Source: Pleurodeles waltl (lineage: Eukaryota; Chordata; Amphibia; Caudata; Salamandridae). From it: a stretch of 64,000 bases of DNA. The stretch is from assembly GCF_031143425.1 (NCBI RefSeq), contig NW_027150022.1, positions 87,001-151,000 of the forward strand, written 5' to 3'. This document shows, one piece after another, positions 7,375 through 21,200 of this stretch. Position numbers and translations under genes: made by a program. The notes below the pieces were generated by a model, which worked only from the letters and a program-made list of their open reading frames with translations, was not told the origin of the DNA and searched no databases. Numbering within the stretch: the first letter of the stretch is position 1; each line of letters opens with the position of its first letter.

Positions 7375-10300
7375 CTTAAAAATGCTTTTAGATGGAAAAA
7401 ATACAGCTTTTGATTTTTTTAATTTAGAAATATTATTTTTACTTTAAAAAAATTCAGGAACAATTTAAATATATTTTGTGCATTAATGGTCTAAATTTCG
7501 AAATTTTAAATCCGCCCCCCACCTCCTTTTGCTCAAGTAGGTAAAAAGAGAGCAAAGCCTTATCTTCATTTATCAATGTATTCGTTTTTTCTTCTAATTG
7601 GTGTTTTGGAGAAGCCAAATATGGCTGGGGGCGGCAAAACTAAGCTGTATTATGTGAGGAGGGTGCCATTCACAGAATAAAATAGGCTAATCATGGTTAC
7701 GAAGTGTTCTCTGCAGTGGAAACCATGAGCAACGACATCATGGCCTTTGTGTGGCTGATAGGGTCTCGTGCACTGCTAAAACCCATGAAGGAGTTGTAGC
7801 GCAGTGGCAAGGTCAAGTGCCTTTGGTGCAGCAGACTATCCTTGTACAGGGGTTCGAATCCAGCCCATGCCATTAAAATGCCTTTAGTTGGAAAAAATAT
7901 AGCTTTTGATTTTTTTTATTTAGAAATATTATTTTTACGTTAAAAAAATACAGGAACAATTGAAATATATTTTCTGCATTAATGGCCCGAATTTCGAAAT
8001 TTTAAATCCGCCCCCACCTCCTTTTGCTCAAGTAGGTAAAATAGGAGCAGGCCTTATCTTCATTTATCAATGTATTCGTTTTTTTCATCTAATTGGTGTT
8101 TTGGAAAACTAAGCTGTATTATGTGAGGAGGGTGCCATTCACATAATAAAATAGGTTGAATAGTGTTGATTTTTCATTTTGAAATGCTGTGTAAGGTTGT
8201 GTGCAGGTGAAAGAGCCTTTATTAGCTGCAGTCAGAAGGTAGCATGTTGAATTTTTGAAGAGATAGAAAAGGACAAAGTCAGGCCTTTGGTTGACTATTT
8301 CTTCAAGATGCATGGTGCAGCAAGTGTAGGGATGGAGCAGCTGGCTTGCCATGGCACGGCATGGATTGGCCTGGCCTGGCATGGCCTGGCGTGCTGTGCT
8401 GCGCTGCGCTGTGCTGCGCCGTGCCATGGCAGGGCTCTGGGACTGGGACTTTAAACATCCCAGTCTTAGTCTGCAGCCTTTACAGTAAGCCCACAAACGC
8501 CCACGAACGCCCAGGTTCTGTATAGAGGATGACTGCAGGTACTTTTGGACCCTGCTAAGTGAGGGTGGGGTCCTTATCTGAAGGCCTTCAGGCGGAAAAA
8601 TCCTTAGACTAAGACAGTTTGGCAACTTTAGAAATCTGCTGAAGATCATTTGTTGAAGGTCGTATCACAGCAGAAGCTCAGCAAAGTAGGCATGGGAGAA
8701 CATTATTTGCATAGGACAGCCCCTTTCTCAATCCAATTATTATGCTGCAGTTGCCATGTAGGATTACTAGAGGGCAGCAGTATGAACATAAATCCACAGA
8801 GAGGCTTTAAATCTGCTTGCTGAACTACCTCTTGTTCTTGTTGGTTTTTTAATGAGCCATTTAGAGTGGAGGACTGGAATGACTGAGTGAATGAGTATTG
8901 AGGAATGATTGGCCTGTATTTCTAGTGAAGGGGGTGCGGGATTTGGAAGGAAAACTACAAGATAAAAGTTCCAAGGCATAGATGCATGGAAGAATATTCA
9001 CGCCAAAATGAATAAACTTACACCATCTCAAAGCTTCCATGTGCGATATGATTCTTTGCAGGATGAAAGATTTGCCATGTTTGGTTCATAAATGTGCACA
9101 GTTGGTGAGTCTCTTGCCAGAATATCAGTAGCACACTCTTTAGATGTGTCCTTGCAGGCGAAATGTCAGGCACTCTTTTGGAGTTATGAGGCCTAGAAAA
9201 ACCATCCAAAAGAGACCTTATAACGTGTCCTGCAATGGGACAATGAAATCATGGGGAGACCATCCCCCAAGAATCCTAACATGTTCCTTGTTTCTTCTCT
9301 CGATACCATAACCACAGGAGGCTTGTGCGAGGCATCTTTTGGTTGGTAATAGAAACTGTCAGAAACCTTCTCCCGAAGTCCTCTCCTCCCCCATTGCCCC
9401 TAACCTTTTGTGGTACCCCTGCCCCAAATGAAGGGCGCAATAAACAAGAATGTGGGTAGGCACCCCCCCACCCCACAAAAAAAACACACTGCATCAGTCT
9501 GAGCCTCTTGGCACCCCTTTGATAATGCACCACAACACCCCTTTTGACACTGCTCCCCAAAATTTGACTTCTTCAACACCCCCCCCCGAGATTGGAACCC
9601 CATCCTTTGTAATCACCCCGTTTGGGTGCAAGGGGGTGGATTCTAACTTGTTCACCCCCATTGGCTCTGCTCCACAGTTCTCCCTCTCCTGCACGCCCTC
9701 TTGCTGTCTGGCCTAGACTGCTCCTGTACCTCTCACCCCTTCCTCTCCTGAATCCCTGGGATGTGACCCATTCTTGCTCTCTCCCCCTCTATGCTGCCCC
9801 CCATCTTTCTCCTCTAAATCCCCCAACTACCTCTCTGCCTACCCCACCCCCAGGCTGCATCTTCTCCCCCTCTCTCAACCTGCCCTTCTTTCACCCCATC
9901 TCCACCTCTCTGAGCTTGCCCTTCTTGCTCTACCCCCCCCTCCAATTCCCCCGTAGGCTCCACCTAGTTCTCATCTCTCTGTCTTTCTTGCCCCCCACCA
10001 CCCTCCTATGCTCCGCCTACTCCCAGAGACTGCTCTTTCCCCCCCCCTAGGCTCCACCTACTCCCCCTCTCTCTGCCCTTCTTCTCCCCCCCTACTGCCC
10101 TCCTAGGCTCCACCTACTCCCCCTCTCTCCCCTCCCCGCCCCCCCCCTAGGCTCCACCTAGTTCCCCGCTCTCTGCCCCCCCCACACCTCCTCTCTCTGC
10201 CTGCCCTTACACCCCCTCTCTGAGCCTGCCCTTCTTGCTCTGCCCCCCTAGGCTCCGCCTAGTTCCCCTCTCTCTGCCCTTCTTGCCCCCCTACTCCCAC

Positions 10301-11013
10301 TCTCTGAGTCTGCTCTTCCTCCCCCCCCATTTCCCCCACTAGGCTCTGCCTATTTCCCCTCTCTCTGCCCCCGTACTGCCTTCCTATGCTCCGCCTATTC
10401 CTCCTCTCTCTGCCTGCCCTTCTTGCCCACCCCTACTGCCCTCCTACTCCCCCTCTCTCAGCCTGCCCTTCTTGCTTACCCCCCCTCCTTACTCACCACC
10501 TATACTCCCTCTCTTCCCACTCTGGACCTATCCTTGCCCCTTCTGCGTGTGTGCACACACACTCAGCAACCACTCTGCAATCCACCATTCACCATGCAGG
10601 CACAACTCCAGCCATGCTCTATACACACATGCACACACACACACACACACAGACACACAGACACAGTACTTACCAATTGACGAGTCATCTCTGACTTACC
10701 TCTGCTTTGCCGCCATCAATCACCTGGTGCCGAGCCCGGGATTTGAACCCTGGTTGTCTGGCTGGAAGGCAGGAACTTACCCACTGGACCACACTGGCTT
10801 CCATGTCTTTAGCTTGTCAAATCGTCCCTATATCATGGCTGTGAATTATTCTCTGCAGTGGAAGCCATAAGCAATGACACCACGGCCTTTGTTTGGCTGA
10901 TAGGGTCTCTTGCACAGTGAAAACCTATCAAGGAGTTGTAGCGCAGTGGCAACGTCAAGTGCCTTTGGTGCAGCAGGCTATTCCTATACAGGGGTTCAAA
11001 TCCGGCCACCGGC
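7375..11013 (+). repeat. Macrosatellite unit 3 (class c, 3,639 bp, hybrid)
   Basis: The first roughly 480 bases carry the marks of unit 9 (GTAAAAAGAGAGC near 7541, CTCGTGCAC near 7767, TACAGGGG before the B box). From about 8590 onward it carries the marks of unit 5 (CAGGCGG, AGTAGGC, 52-base deletion after GATTGG near 9596, 8-base deletion near 9788). It is therefore a mosaic with a switch between about 7850 and 8590. Confidence 0.95.
8746..8780 (+). promoter_or_regulatory. Candidate CTCF site, unit 3
   Basis: Upstream motif and core identical to unit 1. Confidence 0.6.
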
Positions 11014-14000
11014 CTTAAAAATGCTTTTAGATGGAAAAAATACAGCTTTTGATTTTTTTAATTTTGAAATATTATTTTTACTTTAAAAAAATTCAGGAAC
11101 AATTTAAATATATTTTGTGCATTAATGGTCTAAATTTCGAAATTTTAAATCCGCCCCCCACCTCCTTTTGCTCAAGTAGGTAAAAAAAGAGCAAAGCCTT
11201 ATCTTCATTTATCAATGTATTCGTTTTTTCTTCTAATTGGTGTTTTGGAGAAGCCAAATATGGCTGGGGGCGGCAAAACTAAGCTGTATTATGTGAGGAG
11301 GGTGCCATTCACAGAATAAAATAGGCTAATCATGGTTACGAAGTGTTCTCTGCAGTGGAAACCATGAGCAACGACATCATGGCCTTTGTGTGGCTGATAG
11401 GGTCTCTTGCACTGCTAAAACCCATGAAGGAGTTGTAGCGCAGTGGCAAGGTCAAGTGCCTTTGGTGCAGCAGACTATCCTTGTACAGGGGTTCGAATCC
11501 AGCCCATGCCATTAAAATGCCTTTAGTTGGAAAAAATATAGCTTTTGATTTTTTTTATTTAGAAATATTATTTTTACGTTAAAAAAATACAGGAACAATT
11601 GAAATATATTTTCTGCATTAATGGCCCGAATTTCGAAATTTTAAATCCGCCCCCACCTCCTTTTGCTCAAGTAGGTAAAATAGGAGCAGGCCTTATCTTC
11701 ATTTATCAATGTATTCGTTTTTTTCATCTAATTGGTGTTTTGGAAAACTAAGCTGTATTATGTGAGGAGGGTGCCATTCACATAATAAAATAGGTTGAAT
11801 AGTGTTGATTTTTCATTTTGAAATGCTGTGTAAGGTTGTGTGCAGGTGAAAGAGCCTTTATTAGCTGCAGTCAGAAGGTAGCATGTTGAATTTTTGAAGA
11901 GATAGAAAAGGACAAAGTCAGGCCTTTGGTTGACTATTTCTTCAAGATGCATGGTGCAGCAAGTGTAGGGATGGAGCAGCTGGCTTGCCATGGCACGGCA
12001 TGGATTGGCCTGGCCTGGCATGGCCTGGCGTGCTGTGCTGCGCTGCGCTGTGCTGCGCCGTGCCATGGCAGGGCTCTGGGACTGGGACTTTAAACATCCC
12101 AGTCTTAGTCTGCAGCCTTTACAGTAAGCCCACAAACGCCCACGAACGCCCAGGTTCTGTATAGAGGATGACTGCAGGTACTTTTGGACCCTGCTAAGTG
12201 AGGGTGGGGTCCTTATCTGAAGGCCTTCCGGCGGAAAAATCCTTAGACTAAGACAGTTTGGCAACTTTAGAAATCTGCTGAAGATCATTTGTTGAAGGTC
12301 GTATCACAGCAGAAGCTCAGCAAAGTAAGCATGGGAGAACATTATTTGCATAGGACAGCCCCTTTCTCAATCCAATTATTATGCTGCAGTTGCCATGTAG
12401 GATTACTAGAGGGCAGCAGTATGAACATAAATCCACAGAGAGGCTTTAAATCTGCTTGCTGAACTACCTCTTGTTCTTGTTGGTTTTTTAATGAGCCATT
12501 TAGAGTGGAGGACTGGAATGACTGAGTGAATGAGTATTGAGGAATGATTGGCCTGTATTTCTAGTGAAGGGGGTGCGGGATTTGGAAGGAAAACTACAAG
12601 ATAAAAGTTCCAAGGCATAGATGCATGGAAGAATATTCACGCCAAAATGAATAAACTTACACCATCTCAAAGCTTCCATGTGCGATATGATTCTTTGCAG
12701 GATGAAAGATTTGCCATGTTTGGTTCATAAATGTGCACAGTTGGTGAGTCTCTTGCCAGAATATCAGTAGCACACTCTTTAGATGTGTCCTTGCAGGCGA
12801 AATGTCAGGCACTCTTTTGGAGTTATGAGGCCTAGAAAAACCATCCAAAAGAGACCTTATAACGTGTCCTGCAATGGGACAATGAAATCATGGGGAGACC
12901 ATCCCCCAAGAATCCTAACATGTTCCTTGTTTCTTCTCTCGATACCATAACCACAGGAGGCTTGTGCGAGGCATCTTTTGGTTGGTAATAGAAACTGTCA
13001 GAAACCTTCTCCCGAAGTCCTCTCCTCCCCCATTGCCCCTAACCTTTTGTGGTACCCCTGCCCCAAATGAAGGGCGCAATAAACAAGAATGTGGGTAGGC
13101 ACCCCCCCACCCCACAAAAAAAACACACTGCATCAGTCTGAGCCTCTTGGCACCCCTTTGATAATGCACCACAACACCCCTTTTGACACTGCTCCCCAAA
13201 ATTTGACTTCTTCCACACCCCCCCCCGAGATTGGAACCCCATCCTTTGTAATCACCCCGTTTGGGTGCAAGGGGGTGGATTCTAACTTGTTCACCCCCAT
13301 TGGCTCTGCTCCACAGTTCTCCCTCTCCTGCACGCCCTCTTGCTGTCTGGCCTAGACTGCTCCTGTACCTCTCACCCCTTCCTCTCCTGAATCCCTGGGA
13401 TGTGACCCATTCTTGCTCTCTCCCCCTCTATGCTGCCCCCCATCTTTCTCCTCTAAATCCCCCAACTACCTCTCTGCCTACCCCACCCCCAGGCTGCATC
13501 TTCTCCCCCTCTCTCAACCTGCCCTTCTTTCACCCCATCTCCACCTCTCTGAGCTTGCCCTTCTTGCTCTACCCCCCCCTCCAATTCCCCCGTAGGCTCC
13601 ACCTAGTTCTCATCTCTCTGTCTTTCTTGCCCCCCACCACCCTCCTATGCTCCGCCTACTCCCAGAGACTGCTCTTTCCCCCCCCCTAGGCTCCACCTAC
13701 TCCCCCTCTCTCTGCCCTTCTTCTCCCCCCCTACTGCCCTCCTAGGCTCCACCTACTCCCCCTCTCTCCCCTCCCCGCCCCCCCCTAGGCTCCACCTAGT
13801 TCCCCGCTCTCTGCCCCCCCCACACCTCCTCTCTCTGCCTGCCCTTACACCCCCTCTCTGAGCCTGCCCTTCTTGCTCTGCCCCCCTAGGCTCCGCCTAG
13901 TTCCCCTCTCTCTGCCCTTCTTGCCCCCCTACTCCCACTCTCTGAGTCTGCTCTTCCTCCCCCCCCATTTCCCCCACTAGGCTCTGCCTATTTCCCCTCT

Positions 14001-14647
14001 CTCTGCCCCCGTACTGCCTTCCTATGCTCCGCCTATTCCTCCTCTCTCTGCCTGCCCTTCTTGCCCACCCCTACTGCCCTCCTACTCCCCCTCTCTCAGC
14101 CTGCCCTTCTTGCTTACCCCCCCTCCTTACTCACCACCTATACTCCCTCTCTTCCCACTCTGGACCTATCCTTGCCCCTTCTGCGTGTGTGCACACACAC
14201 TCAGCAACCACTCTGCAATCCACCATTCACCATGCAGGCACAACTCCAGCCATGCTCTATACACACATGCACACACACACACACAGACACACAGACACAG
14301 TACTTACCAATTGACGAGTCATCTCTGACTTACCTCTGCTTTGCCGCCATCAATCACCTGGTGCCGAGCCCGGGATTTGAACCCTGGTTGTCTGGCTGGA
14401 AGGCAGGAACTTACCCACTGGACCACACTGGCTTCCATGTCTTTAGCTTGTCAAATCGTCCCTATATCATGGCTGTGAATTATTCTCTGCAGTGGAAGCC
14501 ATAAGCAATGACACCACGGCCTTTGTTTGGCTGATAGGGTCTCTTGCACAGTGAAAACCTATCAAGGAGTTGTAGCGCAGTGGCAACGTCAAGTGCCTTT
14601 GGTGCAGCAGGCTATTCCTATACAGGGGTTCAAATCCGGCCACCGGC
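11014..14647 (+). repeat. Macrosatellite unit 4 (class d, 3,634 bp)
   Basis: Partner of unit 6. Both have TTAATTTTGAAAT near the start where all other units have TTAATTTAGAAAT, plus CCGGCGG near 12229, AGTAAGC near 12326, and the 52-base and 8-base deletions shared with units 3, 5 and 6. Confidence 0.96.
12385..12419 (+). promoter_or_regulatory. Candidate CTCF site, unit 4
   Basis: Upstream motif and core identical to unit 1. Confidence 0.6.
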
Positions 14648-17600
14648 CTTAAAAATGCTTTTAGATGGAAAAAATACAGCTTTTGATTTTTTTAATTTAG
14701 AAATATTATTTTTACTTTAAAAAAATTCAGGAACAATTTAAATATATTTTGTGCATTAATGGTCTAAATTTCGAAATTTTAAATCCGCCCCCCACCTCCT
14801 TTTGCTCAAGTAGGTAAAAAAAGAGCAAAGCCTTATCTTCATTTATCAATGTATTCGTTTTTTCTTCTAATTGGTGTTTTGGAGAAGCCAAATATGGCTG
14901 GGGGCGGCAAAACTAAGCTGTATTATGTGAGGAGGGTGCCATTCACAGAATAAAATAGGCTAATCATGGTTACGAAGTGTTCTCTGCAGTGGAAACCATG
15001 AGCAACGACATCATGGCCTTTGTGTGGCTGATAGGGTCTCTTGCACTGCTAAAACCCATGAAGGAGTTGTAGCGCAGTGGCAAGGTCAAGTGCCTTTGGT
15101 GCAGCAGACTATCCTTGTACGGGGGTTCGAATCCAGCCCATGCCATTAAAATGCCTTTAGTTGGAAAAAATATAGCTTTTGATTTTTTTTATTTAGAAAT
15201 ATTATTTTTACGTTAAAAAAATACAGGAACAATTGAAATATATTTTCTGCATTAATGGCCCGAATTTCGAAATTTTAAATCCGCCCCCACCTCCTTTTGC
15301 TCAAGTAGGTAAAATAGGAGCAGGCCTTATCTTCATTTATCAATGTATTCGTTTTTTTCATCTAATTGGTGTTTTGGAAAACTAAGCTGTATTATGTGAG
15401 GAGGGTGCCATTCACATAATAAAATAGGTTGAATAGTGTTGATTTTTCATTTTGAAATGCTGTGTAAGGTTGTGTGCAGGTGAAAGAGCCTTTATTAGCT
15501 GCAGTCAGAAGGTAGCATGTTGAATTTTTGAAGAGATAGAAAAGGACAAAGTCAGGCCTTTGGTTGACTATTTCTTCAAGATGCATGGTGCAGCAAGTGT
15601 AGGGATGGAGCAGCTGGCTTGCCATGGCACGGCATGGATTGGCCTGGCCTGGCATGGCCTGGCGTGCTGTGCTGCGCTGCGCTGTGCTGCGCCGTGCCAT
15701 GGCAGGGCTCTGGGACTGGGACTTTAAACATCCCAGTCTTAGTCTGCAGCCTTTACAGTAAGCCCACAAACGCCCACGAACGCCCAGGTTCTGTATAGAG
15801 GATGACTGCAGGTACTTTTGGACCCTGCTAAGTGAGGGTGGGGTCCTTATCTGAAGGCCTTCAGGCGGAAAAATCCTTAGACTAAGACAGTTTGGCAACT
15901 TTAGAAATCTGCTGAAGATCATTTGTTGAAGGTCGTATCACAGCAGAAGCTCAGCAAAGTAGGCATGGGAGAACATTATTTGCATAGGACAGCCCCTTTC
16001 TCAATCCAATTATTATGCTGCAGTTGCCATGTAGGATTACTAGAGGGCAGCAGTATGAACATAAATCCACAGAGAGGCTTTAAATCTGCTTGCTGAACTA
16101 CCTCTTGTTCTTGTTGGTTTTTTAATGAGCCATTTAGAGTGGAGGACTGGAATGACTGAGTGAATGAGTATTGAGGAATGATTGGCCTGTATTTCTAGTG
16201 AAGGGGGTGCGGGATTTGGAAGGAAAACTACAAGATAAAAGTTCCAAGGCATAGATGCATGGAAGAATATTCACGCCAAAATGAATAAACTTACACCATC
16301 TCAAAGCTTCCATGTGCGATATGATTCTTTGCAGGATGAAAGATTTGCCATGTTTGGTTCATAAATGTGCACAGTTGGTGAGTCTCTTGCCAGAATATCA
16401 GTAGCACACTCTTTAGATGTGTCCTTGCAGGCGAAATGTCAGGCACTCTTTTGGAGTTATGAGGCCTAGAAAAACCATCCAAAAGAGACCTTATAACGTG
16501 TCCTGCAATGGGACAATGAAATCATGGGGAGACCATCCCCCAAGAATCCTAACATGTTCCTTGTTTCTTCTCTCGATACCATAACCACAGGAGGCTTGTG
16601 CGAGGCATCTTTTGGTTGGTAATAGAAACTGTCAGAAACCTTCTCCCGAAGTCCTCTCCTCCCCCATTGCCCCTAACCTTTTGTGGTACCCCTGCCCCAA
16701 ATGAAGGGCGCAATAAACAAGAATGTGGGTAGGCACCCCCCCACCCCACAAAAAAAACACACTGCATCAGTCTGAGCCTCTTGGCACCCCTTTGATAATG
16801 CACCACAACACCCCTTTTGACACTGCTCCCCAAAATTTGACTTCTTCAACACCCCCCCCCGAGATTGGAACCCCATCCTTTGTAATCACCCCGTTTGGGT
16901 GCAAGGGGGTGGATTCTAACTTGTTCACCCCCATTGGCTCTGCTCCACAGTTCTCCCTCTCCTGCACGCCCTCTTGCTGTCTGGCCTAGACTGCTCCTGT
17001 ACCTCTCACCCCTTCCTCTCCTGAATCCCTGGGATGTGACCCATTCTTGCTCTCTCCCCCTCTATGCTGCCCCCCATCTTTCTCCTCTAAATCCCCCAAC
17101 TACCTCTCTGCCTACCCCACCCCCAGGCTGCATCTTCTCCCCCTCTCTCAACCTGCCCTTCTTTCACCCCATCTCCACCTCTCTGAGCTTGCCCTTCTTG
17201 CTCTACCCCCCCCTCCAATTCCCCCGTAGGCTCCACCTAGTTCTCATCTCTCTGTCTTTCTTGCCCCCCACCACCCTCCTATGCTCCGCCTACTCCCAGA
17301 GACTGCTCTTTCCCCCCCCCTAGGCTCCACCTACTCCCCCTCTCTCTGCCCTTCTTCTCCCCCCCTACTGCCCTCCTAGGCTCCACCTACTCCCCCTCTC
17401 TCCCCTCCCCGCCCCCCCCCTAGGCTCCACCTAGTTCCCCGCTCTCTGCCCCCCCCACACCTCCTCTCTCTGCCTGCCCTTACACCCCCTCTCTGAGCCT
17501 GCCCTTCTTGCTCTGCCCCCCTAGGCTCCGCCTAGTTCCCCTCTCTCTGCCCTTCTTGCCCCCCTACTCCCACTCTCTGAGTCTGCTCTTCCTCCCCCCC

Positions 17601-18286
17601 CATTTCCCCCACTAGGCTCTGCCTATTTCCCCTCTCTCTGCCCCCGTACTGCCTTCCTATGCTCCGCCTATTCCTCCTCTCTCTGCCTGCCCTTCTTGCC
17701 CACCCCTACTGCCCTCCTACTCCCCCTCTCTCAGCCTGCCCTTCTTGCTTACCCCCCCTCCTTACTCACCACCTATACTCCCTCTCTTCCCACTCTGGAC
17801 CTATCCTTGCCCCTTCTGCGTGTGTGCACACACACTCAGCAACCACTCTGCAATCCACCATTCACCATGCAGGCACAACTCCAGCCATGCTCTATACACA
17901 CATGCACACACACACACACACACAGACACACAGACACAGTACTTACCAATTGACGAGTCATCTCTGACTTACCTCTGCTTTGCCGCCATCAATCACCTGG
18001 TGCCGAGCCCGGGATTTGAACCCTGGTTGTCTGGCTGGAAGGCAGGAACTTACCCACTGGACCACACTGGCTTCCATGTCTTTAGCTTGTCAAATCGTCC
18101 CTATATCATGGCTGTGAATTATTCTCTGCAGTGGAAGCCATAAGCAATGACACCACGGCCTTTGTTTGGCTGATAGGGTCTCTTGCACAGTGAAAACCTA
18201 TCAAGGAGTTGTAGCGCAGTGGCAACGTCAAGTGCCTTTGGTGCAGCAGGCTATTCCTATACAGGGGTTCAAATCCGGCCACCGGC
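14648..18286 (+). repeat. Macrosatellite unit 5 (class c, 3,639 bp)
   Basis: Partner of the 3' part of unit 3. Its first half matches units 1 and 7 (TACGGGGG before the B box near 15119, CAGGCGG, AGTAGGC). Its second half has the 52-base deletion of the C-run/G-run hairpin and the shortened CCCCACCCCAC tract seen only in units 3-6. Confidence 0.96.
16019..16053 (+). promoter_or_regulatory. Candidate CTCF site, unit 5
   Basis: Upstream motif and core identical to unit 1. Confidence 0.6.
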
Positions 18287-21200
18287 CTTAAAAATGCTTT
18301 TAGATGGAAAAAATACAGCTTTTGATTTTTTTAATTTTGAAATATTATTTTTACTTTAAAAAAATTCAGGAACAATTTAAATATATTTTGTGCATTAATG
18401 GTCTAAATTTCGAAATTTTAAATCCGCCCCCCACCTCCTTTTGCTCAAGTAGGTAAAAAAAGAGCAAAGCCTTATCTTCATTTATCAATGTATTCGTTTT
18501 TTCTTCTAATTGGTGTTTTGGAGAAGCCAAATATGGCTGGGGGCGGCAAAACTAAGCTGTATTATGTGAGGAGGGTGCCATTCACAGAATAAAATAGGCT
18601 AATCATGGTTACGAAGTGTTCTCTGCAGTGGAAACCATGAGCAACGACATCATGGCCTTTGTGTGGCTGATAGGGTCTCTTGCACTGCTAAAACCCATGA
18701 AGGAGTTGTAGCGCAGTGGCAAGGTCAAGTGCCTTTGGTGCAGCAGACTATCCTTGTACAGGGGTTCGAATCCAGCCCATGCCATTAAAATGCCTTTAGT
18801 TGGAAAAAATATAGCTTTTGATTTTTTTTATTTAGAAATATTATTTTTACGTTAAAAAAATACAGGAACAATTGAAATATATTTTCTGCATTAATGGCCC
18901 GAATTTCGAAATTTTAAATCCGCCCCCACCTCCTTTTGCTCAAGTAGGTAAAATAGGAGCAGGCCTTATCTTCATTTATCAATGTATTCGTTTTTTTCAT
19001 CTAATTGGTGTTTTGGAAAACTAAGCTGTATTATGTGAGGAGGGTGCCATTCACATAATAAAATAGGTTGAATAGTGTTGATTTTTCATTTTGAAATGCT
19101 GTGTAAGGTTGTGTGCAGGTGAAAGAGCCTTTATTAGCTGCAGTCAGAAGGTAGCATGTTGAATTTTTGAAGAGATAGAAAAGGACAAAGTCAGGCCTTT
19201 GGTTGACTATTTCTTCAAGATGCATGGTGCAGCAAGTGTAGGGATGGAGCAGCTGGCTTGCCATGGCACGGCATGGATTGGCCTGGCCTGGCATGGCCTG
19301 GCGTGCTGTGCTGCGCTGCGCTGTGCTGCGCCGTGCCATGGCAGGGCTCTGGGACTGGGACTTTAAACATCCCAGTCTTAGTCTGCAGCCTTTACAGTAA
19401 GCCCACAAACGCCCACGAACGCCCAGGTTCTGTATAGAGGATGACTGCAGGTACTTTTGGACCCTGCTAAGTGAGGGTGGGGTCCTTATCTGAAGGCCTT
19501 CCGGCGGAAAAATCCTTAGACTAAGACAGTTTGGCAACTTTAGAAATCTGCTGAAGATCATTTGTTGAAGGTCGTATCACAGCAGAAGCTCAGCAAAGTA
19601 AGCATGGGAGAACATTATTTGCATAGGACAGCCCCTTTCTCAATCCAATTATTATGCTGCAGTTGCCATGTAGGATTACTAGAGGGCAGCAGTATGAACA
19701 TAAATCCACAGAGAGGCTTTAAATCTGCTTGCTGAACTACCTCTTGTTCTTGTTGGTTTTTTAATGAGCCATTTAGAGTGGAGGACTGGAATGACTGAGT
19801 GAATGAGTATTGAGGAATGATTGGCCTGTATTTCTAGTGAAGGGGGTGCGGGATTTGGAAGGAAAACTACAAGATAAAAGTTCCAAGGCATAGATGCATG
19901 GAAGAATATTCACGCCAAAATGAATAAACTTACACCATCTCAAAGCTTCCATGTGCGATATGATTCTTTGCAGGATGAAAGATTTGCCATGTTTGGTTCA
20001 TAAATGTGCACAGTTGGTGAGTCTCTTGCCAGAATATCAGTAGCACACTCTTTAGATGTGTCCTTGCAGGCGAAATGTCAGGCACTCTTTTGGAGTTATG
20101 AGGCCTAGAAAAACCATCCAAAAGAGACCTTATAACGTGTCCTGCAATGGGACAATGAAATCATGGGGAGACCATCCCCCAAGAATCCTAACATGTTCCT
20201 TGTTTCTTCTCTCGATACCATAACCACAGGAGGCTTGTGCGAGGCATCTTTTGGTTGGTAATAGAAACTGTCAGAAACCTTCTCCCGAAGTCCTCTCCTC
20301 CCCCATTGCCCCTAACCTTTTGTGGTACCCCTGCCCCAAATGAAGGGCGCAATAAACAAGAATGTGGGTAGGCACCCCCCCACCCCACAAAAAAAACACA
20401 CTGCATCAGTCTGAGCCTCTTGGCACCCCTTTGATAATGCACCACAACACCCCTTTTGACACTGCTCCCCAAAATTTGACTTCTTCCACACCCCCCCCCG
20501 AGATTGGAACCCCATCCTTTGTAATCACCCCGTTTGGGTGCAAGGGGGTGGATTCTAACTTGTTCACCCCCATTGGCTCTGCTCCACAGTTCTCCCTCTC
20601 CTGCACGCCCTCTTGCTGTCTGGCCTAGACTGCTCCTGTACCTCTCACCCCTTCCTCTCCTGAATCCCTGGGATGTGACCCATTCTTGCTCTCTCCCCCT
20701 CTATGCTGCCCCCCATCTTTCTCCTCTAAATCCCCCAACTACCTCTCTGCCTACCCCACCCCCAGGCTGCATCTTCTCCCCCTCTCTCAACCTGCCCTTC
20801 TTTCACCCCATCTCCACCTCTCTGAGCTTGCCCTTCTTGCTCTACCCCCCCCCTCCAATTCCCCCGTAGGCTCCACCTAGTTCTCATCTCTCTGTCTTTC
20901 TTGCCCCCCACCACCCTCCTATGCTCCGCCTACTCCCAGAGACTGCTCTTTCCCCCCCCCTAGGCTCCACCTACTCCCCCTCTCTCTGCCCTTCTTCTCC
21001 CCCCCTACTGCCCTCCTAGGCTCCACCTACTCCCCCTCTCTCCCCTCCCCGCCCCCCCCTAGGCTCCACCTAGTTCCCCGCTCTCTGCCCCCCCCACACC
21101 TCCTCTCTCTGCCTGCCCTTACACCCCCTCTCTGAGCCTGCCCTTCTTGCTCTGCCCCCCTAGGCTCCGCCTAGTTCCCCTCTCTCTGCCCTTCTTGCCC

